A stretch of DNA of 64,000 bases from Petrosia ficiformis (taxonomy: Eukaryota; Porifera; Demospongiae; Haplosclerida; Petrosiidae). The notes below the pieces were generated by a model. The model saw only the letters and a list, made by a program, of their open reading frames with translations, searched no databases and had not been told where the DNA came from. The stretch's first letter is position 1. Each line of letters starts with the position of its first letter. Location of the stretch: the NCBI GenBank assembly GCA_947044365.1, contig OX345636.1, forward strand, positions 124,001-188,000, read 5' to 3'. Below are positions 1-9,354 of this stretch, in pieces. The translations under genes were made by a program, and so were the position numbers.

Positions 1-852
1 CAGGAAAACCACATACAGCTCAATGATAGCATACACCTTTTAAACTACACTATAATAATGGCTATCCTGCCTGCATCCATTTTGGTGATGGATCAGCTGG
101 CCAGGAATAGACAAGTGCCATAACTACATCCCATTTGATGATGGGTCAACTGATGAGATGTAAAAGGATCATGCTGAAAGAATAACTCCTTCATAATATA
201 ATATAGAGATATAATCATGGTTTGACATCGTGTCAGGTTCAAAGAAGGTTACTATTCATCATAATTATCAAGTTATCCGGGTTGATGAGTTGATAAGGTT
301 AATGGTTTATAAGTTAATTATAACCAGTGGGTATAATACTGTAATATACATGAAGTATACATACATTTGTATATACTAACCAAATTTACAGATTAGCATC
401 CGTATGCCTATCATTGTGCAGTAAAATTCACTTGCTGTTCTTGCTTGAAGCTTGGAATGCAGTGTTGGGCGTGGTCAAAGGTGAGGCCACGCCTGAGAGG
501 CTGAGGCTGAGCCCGACTAAGCGTTATGTCATGATATCTGTACTGTTATAAAGATTGCTGTGGCTTCACAGCGGAACCTGTTTGATTGGAATACGTCAGG
601 TGGGTTTCCAAGTAAGTGTATTCTTCCATCACGTGAGTCTATCGGGCTTGTACCATTCAACAAATGCTGCCCGAAGAGGATTGGCCTCAGTATACTAGTG
701 ACATATTGAGTATGCCATCTGTCCACTGAAGAGATATTAGCACATTGTGTTTATGTTTAACTGACTGTAACATAGCGTGACAAAATAATTTTCTTTTTTT
801 CTGCAGACTAAAGAAATTCAACAAGAATGAAGTCAGAGCTAATAACTAATTA
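1..852. other. No gene recognised
   Basis: AT-rich sequence with no reading frame that resembles a known family. A short frame on the minus strand near 529-726 has no recognisable motif or splice context. Confidence 0.5.
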
Positions 853-1617
853 TTGTATTATAGGAAGCCATAAGATGAAAGCTACCGCGATCAGTGTATA
901 TTACGTAGACCCCAACTTCCTGTTAAATATACATATTCCACCGGACATGACTCTTAAAAGATTAAAGCAACTGACAGTGATATAATTATATATATATATT
1001 CCACCGGATGTTTTTTAACAATGTACATGTAGTAATAGAATAGAACAAAACAAAACAATAGTTTTTAATAATAGTTGATCTTCCTCTTCCATCTTAATAA
1101 CACCTACGTGTCGGACACTAGTTCCAATAGCTTTACAAAGTTCACGAAACACAACCTCGCAAACACCTTGAACCGGGAGTCTCTTCTGTATAATACATTG
1201 GGAGTATCACAGCTGTAATATCTCATATATCAAAGAATGAAGAATACCTGAAAGCAATTTGTGAATGTTTCTTGGAGGATATTGGTCACCATCAACGCGG
1301 CGAACCTCAGCTATGAAAGTTAAAAACCATCTATCTATTTCTTCCTTTTGTATGTACGCAAAATGATTCTTTTTGGTTACAGAAAGCTTTAGACACTTTT
1401 TTCGAACGTCTTGAATTTTCGGATCTGCATTCTCTTTCACTAGTTCGATATCCAAATTCGAACAGTCTCACACGCTAAAATATTGTGACGTAATGGTAGT
1501 TACTAGGAGATAAACCGCAACAGTCATGACGCAATAAATATTGCTAGGATACGAAAAATAATTGCATAGCAACTGCGTGAGTGGCGTTTTTCATCTTATG
1601 GCTTCCTATCAATACAA
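853..1617. mobile_element. Small TIR element carrying a recombinase-domain fragment
   Basis: A perfect 20-bp inverted repeat, TAGGAAGCCATAAGATGAAA, lies at 861-880 and in reverse complement at 1589-1608. With one gap the match extends outward to about 853 and 1617. The 765-bp interval has the form of a non-autonomous DNA transposon. It holds a DUF3504-type fragment on the minus strand. Its superfamily and target-site duplication were not resolved. Confidence 0.6.
1207..1455 (-). pseudogene. DUF3504 (Crypton-like tyrosine recombinase) N-terminal fragment
   Basis: The 82-residue frame contains WFLTFIAEVRRVDGDQYPPR followed by NIHKLLSGI. This matches my recollection of the DUF3504 region in Crypton-derived and ZMYM/KIAA1958-type proteins, where the pattern is F..EVR..DG..YPP.. 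followed by a short helix. No catalytic C-terminal part (HxxR/K, Tyr) follows, so only the N-terminal part is present. A possible splice donor (CAG|GTATTC) sits near 1245. The fragment lies inside the TIR element at 853-1617, which suggests capture or internal deletion. Family assignment is moderate and activity is very unlikely. Confidence 0.5.
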
Positions 1618-1623
1618 GCCATG

Positions 1624-1747
1624 TAGAACATGACCTCACCTCGGGGCGTATCAGGTATACACTCAAATGATATTCATAATCCATCGGGCTACGCCCTCGT
1701 GATTATGAATATCATTTTCTGATACACCCCTCGCGGTCATGTTCTAT
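1624..1747. repeat. 124-bp imperfect palindrome
   Basis: TAGAACATGACC at 1624 pairs with GGTCATGTTCTA at the right end. The inner arms AAATGATATTCATAAT and ATTATGAATATCATTT pair around a GC-rich loop. This is a snapback-type repeat with no coding content. Confidence 0.8.
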
Positions 1748-2099
1748 CTATTACACATACAATAGAGTTATTGTTATTACACGTATTATACTTATATTTA
1801 TTAGTATTTTAATATATATAATTCCTATTTGTCTGTTGTGAATATATACTTCTAGATCTGGAAACTTTGAGTGGTATGCAGACTTTGCATATCAATAAAA
1901 GCCTCATATCTTTCAAACAGTATACTCAGCATACCATTGATATCATAATATTAATTGGATTTTCTCTGCATATCAATGATAGACATATATCTGCATAACT
2001 CTGTATATCTAATGCCGATTTGCAGTGATTTATGAAGAACTTGATTGTGATAAAGGTTCTCAGATAACTACATATATTCTACAATTCCTTGTGAAGTAT

Positions 2100-2212
2100 G
2101 GTCTTCTTCACATGATAGTATGTACTGCTGTCGTACTATTTCTAGATCAAATCTAGATCTATCTGCATACCACAGTTTTGTATGAACACTCGCTTGTGGT
2201 AATGAATGCACT
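2100..2212. repeat. Dispersed repeat, copy 1
   Basis: The segment including ATGATAGTATGTACTGCTGT and CTAGATCTATCTGCATACCA recurs at 52115-52235 in the same orientation with few changes. No coding content was recognised. Confidence 0.7.
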
Positions 2213-2259
2213 TACAGTGCAGAACCCTTGCCACATGTGTGATTAGGAAACAAAAATTA

Positions 2260-2516
2260 CTGCAACGACTGTCAATTTCTAGAAAACAAGCAAATAACTG
2301 CAATTATTTTCTTGTTAGTAGTCATATTATACTGAGATTATAATTATTATACTTATTTATATGTGTGTGTGTGTATTACAATTTACACTCCAGTCCTAGG
2401 AAAAGTACATAATTCTTATTGTAAGAAGTACAGCGGTTAAAATCCTTAATTTATTTGTGGCTTCAATCACATGCATGAAATGAATATTGGGAGCTAGAAA
2501 TTGACAGTCGTTGCAG
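2260..2516. mobile_element. MITE-like element with 23-bp TIRs
   Basis: A perfect 23-bp inverted repeat beginning CTGCAACGACTGTCAATTTC lies at 2260-2282 and 2494-2516. The interior is AT-rich and non-coding. The 257-bp length fits a MITE. The target duplication is not clear. Confidence 0.55.
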
Positions 2517-2924
2517 AAAACTTACAGCCTGCTCGCTGTTGTAGCAGCCACTACTTCTATTGCACTTGATTTCAAGCTTTGATTTGACAGCAATAGCCTT
2601 GAAACAAGATTAATTGTTTCCTTGTACCTAGAAAAGACCTGTCTTTTATTTTGTAATTTAACACATTTCAGTAGTTTGATGGAAGTCCAAATGTGATTAG
2701 TTCTCCAGAACTTTTGTTCATACACAGACAGGCAGACACACAAAACACCAGATTACAGTAACACTGCTTCGCCTACGTGGGCGAGAGTTTATAATGATGA
2801 AAATTGTATAATGTTGAGTAGAGTATATATCAAAGGAAACACCAGTGCTACAAAGCCGATAAAGCATTGTTGTAGTTATATCCCTGCATGTAGTTTCTTA
2901 AAGCAAATCAAAATGAATTTGAAG

Positions 2925-3460
2925 CAACTAATATCCCAGGACATTGGACTTCTTGAACTTAGGACACACAGATACAAGTCCAAATATCAAAGTATATCCC
3001 AACATATCCTATGACATGAGACTACTTGGATTTAGGACACATATACAAGTCTAAGTATCAAAGGACATCCCAACATATCCAAGGAGACAGGACTAAATAC
3101 AAGTCCAGGTATCAAAGGATATCCCAACATACATGTATCCTAAGATATGGGTCTACTTCGACTTAGGACACACATGTAGATATAACTCAAATTATTAAAG
3201 GATATCCCAACATATACAAGGACATAGGGCTACTTTAACTTGGGACACATAGATACAAGTCCAAATACCAAAGGATATCAGAACATGTCCTAGGAAATAG
3301 GACTACTTGATCTTTGGACACATAGATACAAGTCGAAGAAACTAAAGATATCCCAACATATACTAGGACATGGGAATACCTACAATTATGACAAATAGAT
3401 ATATACAAGTCCAGATATCATAACATATCATAGGACATGAGACTACTTGAACTAAGTGAA
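2925..3460. repeat. Degenerate tandem repeat, about 85-bp unit, six copies
   Basis: Recurrent blocks ATATCCCAACATAT, GGACATGGGACTACTTGAAC, TTAGGACACATAGATACAAG and TCCAAATATCAAAGG repeat in the same order about every 85 bp, with mutations and small indels. Open frames across it are by-products of the repeat. Confidence 0.75.
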
Positions 3461-4418
3461 TTGGAGGGACTCCTACAGATGTTTATCTATGTTTGGGAGT
3501 TCCTCCAATATTTTAGTATATAAACATTATCAAATCAGTGATTACCACTATACATCTTTGTAAATCGTATGGCACAAATCAAGCTCTTTATGTTTGTTTA
3601 AAATATCATATTCTCTCAATATAATGTTTTGTTTTATTTCTCTTTTTATACATAAATTACTTATATAGATTTCATTTCATATGTGTAATAAACTATATAA
3701 TTTTGATCATATAATTATAATGGTTTATTATAATGAAACGTTTCAATACATATGATGCATGAAACATTACATGCAGACGAAGTAATAACCATGGTTCTTT
3801 TATTCCATCAATTTCCATGTTACCAGAGATGTAGTGAAGATCACTACATTAGTGTTTCACTACAAAGTGGTGAATGGATTGGTAGTGAATGCTACTTCAG
3901 AGGTAGTGACCTTCACCACATCATTTTTACAGTGTTATTATCTAATTTATTTTAGCTCTGTAACTCATATACTTTGTTGGTGAGAAGAGTCGTTATTAAA
4001 GCCATTGATGTGAAATGTATTCTTCAGCAGGGAGAGCAAGGTGAGTGCTTGAAAGTGCAGTCCCACTTGCAACTCTGTCACCTGTATAATTTATGCAATT
4101 TAAATAGCAGCGACTTTAGACAAAAGACCTTCTACGAAAGCCAAACATACTATATAGAAACATACTTTGATAGCTCTGGAAAGGTGCAAAGTGATGTCTC
4201 CTTTTACAAATTCAATTTTTTTCTGCACCACACGGAATACTTGGTACTGATTTTATAATTTCAAAATCAATCACGATCACAACAAAGTCCCACCTGCAAA
4301 CGTTCACATGACACACCCACAATTGTCATATAACTTCCGGTGGGTGGTCGTAAATCCGGCAGAGGGAATATATCTTGCGCGAAATGCAGTCCCATCATTA
4401 TATATAGGCTAATGAAAA
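3461..4418. other. No gene recognised
   Basis: AT-rich interval. Two short plus-strand frames (3752-3955, 3974-4258) lack recognisable domains or splice support. Nothing else was seen. Confidence 0.4.
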
Positions 4419-5400
4419 ATGTCTTTGATAGAGCTTGGACCAGTGACTTTTGGTGGGAATGAGAAAATCATTTTTTTTACAACCAAAAAATGTGCTTGCT
4501 AGAAGATGCAATTGTACTAGGTATAATAATAATATTTTTATATATGTAATATTGTATCATGAATGATAATTATTATTATAATTAAATGTACAAGTGTACC
4601 ATTATAATTACATATTTATTATAATTTTGTAGACATAATTATAATGGTGTCTGAAGTGAATAAATTAGCATGCATCATTATAATACAGGTGTGGTATTCA
4701 AATGGCTAAGAAGTACAGAAGGATCGAGTGATGGATTTACATGGAGATGTTCTGACTGTAAGACAATGAAATTCATCCGACACAATAGCTTTTTTACAAA
4801 GTCACGACCCACTTTACAGAAATGGCTCCTGATGTTGCAGATGTGGAGTAAAGAAAGACCTGTTAGAGATGCTGCTAGTGAAGCTGAGATATCTGAACGC
4901 ACTGCTATTGATACATATCAATGGTTTAGGGAAGTGTGTTCCACCAAACTTCACGGCTCAACCAAATTCTGTTAAACTTGATGGTCCAGGAATTATCATG
5001 TTACAGCATATGTATGGAACTTTGTTTTACTGTTTTTTCTTAGAACCATCTTGGATGTCCTACAGTATCAGAAACCTGGGTGTTTGGTATGGTCGATACA
5101 TCCCACAATGCAGCTCTTGGAGTGAATCATTCAAGATTGGTGCAAAAGCGGCACCATTATTCACTCAATGAATGGGCTGCATATCGTAGATTAAAGTCTC
5201 TAACTAACATATCTCAACATGAAACAGTGAACCACTCCCTACATTTCGTAGACCCAGTAACAGGAGTCCATATACAAAAATTAATATTGAAAGTTATTGG
5301 AATAATGTTAAAACTAAGTTAAAAAGAATGACCATAGAGACCATTTAGAATCCTACCTCGACAGGCTTTGCAAAGCTTTTGTCAGGGTATTGGTGATATA
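4419..5400 (+). pseudogene. Decayed Merlin (ISXO2-like) transposase
   Basis: The clearest part, about 4688-4975, contains DGFTWRC and C..CK, then IRHNSFFTKSRPTLQKWLL, then AASEAEISERTAIDTYQWFR. These are typical of Merlin / ISXO2-like DDE transposases. After a frame change it continues with WVFGMVDTSH-like text near 5080, NEWAAYRRL, and QHETVNHSLHFVDPVTGVH. A further shift gives NIESYWNNVKTKLKRM and HLESYLDRLCKAFVR up to about 5400. A possible first exon begins at ATG 4419 but contains an in-frame TAG at 4500. At least two frame changes and missing sequence around the first catalytic Asp show it is inactive. I found no convincing TIRs. Confidence 0.8.
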
Positions 5401-5508
5401 GAGTAAAATGTCAATTATCGGACACTACCGATACTTGGACGCTATAGCGCTCTCTCTACCACAACAACTGGAATTACTACACCATAGTAAGAATGTATAC
5501 TAATTAAT

Positions 5509-6978
5509 ATCTCTGCATATCAAGTTTGAAGACGATCGCTTGCTTGGTCTTGGAGTTATAAGCTTGCAAAAATGAAATTCGGACACACCTATGATCGGAA
5601 AAATTAATATATTCACGGACAGCTATCCACACGTCTTATAGAACTACTGGAAATAAATGGTTACTGTACCATAAGCTGCAACAACATCTACTCTAGTCAT
5701 AGACCAAATCTCGTCTCTTACCGTTCCTTGACTGATTTTTTTGTATTCGATTATCTGCACCACTTTGAGCAATCAATAATCGGCCACACCTTTTTGTAAT
5801 TAGCATAGAGTTCATAAAAAATTCTTCTAATTACCATCGCCGCGCAGCGTAGGCAGAAGGGTACTGTAATCGTTTTGTCTGTGTGTTCGCACTTTTTCTG
5901 GAAAAATAAAAACATTGACATTTCAAACGGGGTACTGGTAGAGTTCAAATTATACAAGGAAAAAAAGTAACGTAGGAAATCTTCTAAAACCTTTTGGTTC
6001 TAAAGTTATGACAATTTTTATAACTCACAGTTACCGTTTCACAACTTTAAGATGAAACGAGGGCTATAACGAGAGTAAATATGGACACACAAACACAAGT
6101 TATCCTGTTTCATGGCCTGTCGCTAGCCAAGAAACACTTCAAACCAAAAACAATCGAGGTAATGGTTGCTGCTACACTACACCACAAGCTACTTAGCTCC
6201 ACCTATAGGCAGGGTCACGTGCACGTGACTGCTAAACACGTATTAGAGGTGATTCGTTTTCACACGTTGAGAAACTTCAGAGAATAAGATGTATGATATA
6301 TAATTATATACAAATTATGCATTTTTCAATACGTTTTCACACATTGGAGATTTTAGAGGTAGACTTGAGAACTTTTTCATTGTCTTTCGAAGGAAAACAG
6401 AGAATAATATGTAAGATAGATATATATACAAATTATATATAATTATATACATTTCTTTCATTGATATTCTTATTTTGTCTTTTAGGATATAAAGTTATAA
6501 CAGTTTTAATGCCCATAAATGTTTTTCAAATTTATATGTAACAAAAGTATTGTTTGTTTCATACACAAACTGTATTATATTTAGAAAAAATTGTAGTGCT
6601 TTGTATTACTTTGCCACATAGGCGAGGGTCCCGTCCCCACGGCGCTCGTTTTATTGGAATTCTTAAAAATTATACTTCCAATTAAACACTGTACTATTTA
6701 CAAAAAGGCCTGGCCGATTATTGATTGCTCAGAATGGTCCGGATAGTTGAATACAAAAAATCAGTCAAGCAACTGTCAGAGACAAGATTTGGTTTATGAC
6801 TAGAGTAGATGTTGTTGCAGCTTATGGTACAGTAACCATTTATTTCCAGCAGTTCTATAAGACGTATCGATAGCTGTCCGTGAATATAGTAATTTTTCCG
6901 ATCATAGGTGTGTCCGATTTTCATTTATAACTCCAAGACCAAGTAAGCGATCGTCGTGAAACTTGATATGCAGAGATA
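5509..6978. mobile_element. Foldback-type element with TIRs of about 290 bp
   Basis: About 5509-5803 recurs in reverse complement at about 6696-6978. Matching blocks include TCTCTGCATATCAAGTTT, GGTCTTGGAGTTATAA, GGACACACCTATGATCGG and TACTGTACCATAAGCTGCAA. The roughly 890-bp interior has no recognisable gene; frames near 5751-5957 and 6081-6287 show no known motif. The arms have diverged by several percent plus small indels, so the copy is not recent. It is probably non-autonomous. Superfamily unknown. Confidence 0.75.
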
Positions 6979-7089
6979 AAAACGCCCCCTGGAAACTTTA
7001 TTTTATTATAATAATTATAATGGACAATTCATACAACAATATTGTACTAGTGGTATAGCTACTAATAAAACTATATATAAACATACAAG

Positions 7090-8863
7090 TTACATTTTAT
7101 TAATATCTTGTAGTACTTGTTCTATTGTGGGACGTAACTGTGGATTATTAATTGTACACCGTTCAGCTAATTGTTTAAGGGATGGCCATTGGACACTTTG
7201 TATTTGTTCCTCTCTTTCTAATAAGACTGCAGATGGGAAACGACGAGTAACCATTTCTACAATGAGGATACCAAAACTGAAGACATCCATTGCAGGGGAA
7301 TGGAGATGAGGAGATTGAGCCTCAAGAGCGGCATAAGCAAGACAACCTGGAGCTATAGTACGTGTTTTGTGAAGTAGATTAGCAGACCCATAATCAGAGA
7401 GTTTCCCTTCCATCGTCCATTACTTGATGGTTCCAAGAGGACATTAGCACTGCTCACATCATGATGAAGAATTGCTTGTGGCTTGCAGAGGTGAAGATAA
7501 TTGAGTGCTGATACACCACAGCTAATGGTAAGAATCTCAGGATTTGCTAGTGGCAATGTCTCTAGTTCCCTTCGAAGATTGGTAGGCATGAGTTCAGTCA
7601 ATATCATCGGATTACCCTCTTTGGTAGCTCCTATAAATTGAAGGAGGTTAGGATGACGTACACGAGATGCTATATCCATCTCTCTAGAGAAGAGGTCTCC
7701 ATTGTGTGTTGAGAGAATGATTTGATGGAGTCTTTTCACAGCTACTTTGGTACCTCTGAATATACCGACCTTCACTTCACCCCATCCTCCTGTTCCTATA
7801 ATCTCTTCTGTCATTTGTACCTCATCCAAATCAATGACCCAGTGAGGATTCTCAAGTTGAGTACGAAGACGTTGATTTTCTTCCTGTTGTCTCCGAATGA
7901 TATCTTCTTTCCTTTGAGTTGTTTCTTGAAGTTGATGGTATTGTTGATTCAGCTCCTAGTATAACAGATCATAAAATATAATTAATGATTACTATAATTA
8001 TTCCTAAATTTGGTTATTTGGAAAGAGACACATTTTCTATTCAATTTTAGCCGCTGGAGCTGTACCCAATGAATTATTAAACCAGTCAGAATATGTATAT
8101 CAGATGGAGATTAACTGAAACACTGGAATATAATTATATGTGTATATCAACACTCATAATAATATAACCTGTATTTGGTGTTGTAGTCTGGTATCTGATT
8201 CCTGCAGTTGGGATTGTGTCTCCTGTAGTCTGGTATCTGATTCCTGTAATTGGGATTGTGTCTCTTGTAGTCTGGTATCTGATTCCTGCAGTTGGGATTG
8301 CGTCTTCTGTAGTCTGGTATCTGATTCCTGCAATTGGGATTGTGTCTCCTGTAGTCTGGTATCTGATTCCTGTAATTGGGATTGTGTCTCTTGTAGTCTG
8401 GTATCTGATTCCTGCAGTTGGGATTGCGTCTTCTGTAGTCTGGTATCTGATTCCTGCAATTGGGATTGTGTCTCTTGTAGTCTGGTATCTGATTCCTGTA
8501 ATTGGGATTGTGTCTCTTGTAGTCTGGTATCTGATTCCTGCAGTTGGTATTGTGTTTCCTGTATTTTGGTATTAGACTGTTGTATTTCTTGTTCGTGACT
8601 CTCAATAAACTCCCGAAGTGTTCTCTCAGTCTCTTCTATTCTACTGTATGCTTGTTGGATATCTCTGTCAGCTCTTCTTCTTTTTAGGATTATCTCTTGC
8701 TTAGATTCTTCAAGTTGTCGAGACAAGATTTCATTTTCCACTTGCAACTTTCGATCTGGATCCCCAAATAGATATGACATGAATCCACCACTCTTTTGTT
8801 TAGATTTTGGTATGTTTTGAGAGTTCCAGACATCTCCCACTGCCCACTCTTCATTAATATATA
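7090..8863 (-). CDS. TKL-type protein kinase with N-terminal coiled coil (broken frame, first exon not found)
   Basis: Two coding exons are clear: 8863-8169 (acceptor TTTAG, donor CAG|GTTATA) and 7955-7090 (acceptor CTAG). Exon one begins inside the protein (INEEWAVGDVWNSQ) without a Met, so an upstream exon is missing or was not found. It encodes a long Gln/Glu/Arg-rich coiled coil, including nine 14-residue repeats QLQESDTRLQETQS. Exon two encodes a short coil, then a kinase domain of the expanded sponge TKL kind. Visible motifs are the glycine loop GTGGWGEV, VAVKR lysine, HHDVSSANVLL in place of HRD, DYGSAN in place of DFG, YAALEA in place of APE, and DVFSFGILIVEM. One base appears to be missing in the G run near 7413, between the catalytic loop and DYG, and it shifts the frame. 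That could be a true mutation or a sequence error. The HHD motif suggests a non-RD kinase. It may act as a scaffolded signalling kinase, but substrate and location are unknown. Confidence 0.8.
8176..8556 (-). repeat. 42-bp coding tandem repeat, nine units
   Basis: Nine near-identical 42-bp units encode QLQESDTRLQ(E/K)TQS within the kinase coiled coil. Each unit is two heptads. Residue 11 of successive units runs E,E,K,E,E,K,E,E, a 126-bp higher-order period. That points to recent expansion by three-unit blocks. All three frames stay open, so overlapping frames are not separate genes. Confidence 0.9.
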
Positions 8864-9354
8864 CTAAACATAAATAAATATTTATTACTTATGAAATCAT
8901 TATAATAATCACTATATGATATATTATATAACGAGTTCATATTCCAAGTGGCTGTTAAAATTTAGCGTTAGGGACAAGTTAACTCTTTCCTAATTTCAAT
9001 AATTATAATACTAAATAGTGTACTCGATGGAGTTTGATTCACTCACATATCATCAGATAAAATATACCATGTAAGTGCAGTACTAGACATATGGTATCTA
9101 CAATCATACAACATGTGTATACTAGTATCAACCATACAGTAATTTCATTAATCCAATTGAAGGAATTATATAATAATAATTATGTATAATGTTATCGCAT
9201 TCAAATCCGTGATTACTAAATTAATATGTTTTGTATATTTGATACGAGAATGCTGTTATTGAAGCAGATTCATAGTTATACAAATACATGTACATAAATA
9301 CATACATACATACATACATACATCTGTAGATATAAATATGCATTTATGCATACT
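8864..9354. other. Gap between kinase exon and piggyBac; no gene recognised
   Basis: AT-rich sequence with a short CATA run at about 9297-9325. The missing upstream exon of the kinase was sought here and not found. Confidence 0.4.

Noticed and set aside
529..726. 65-codon minus-strand ORF
   Set aside because: No motif and no context.
4300..5460. Terminal inverted repeats for the Merlin relic
   Set aside because: No matching ends with an 8-9-bp duplication could be found by eye.
6718..6924. 68-codon ORF in the right arm of the foldback element
   Set aside because: The left arm copy has stops and frame changes, so no coding constraint is visible.
8140..8605. Overlapping plus- and minus-strand ORFs over the 42-bp repeat
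   Set aside because: Shadows of the kinase coiled-coil exon; only the QLQESDTRLQ frame joins to a kinase domain.
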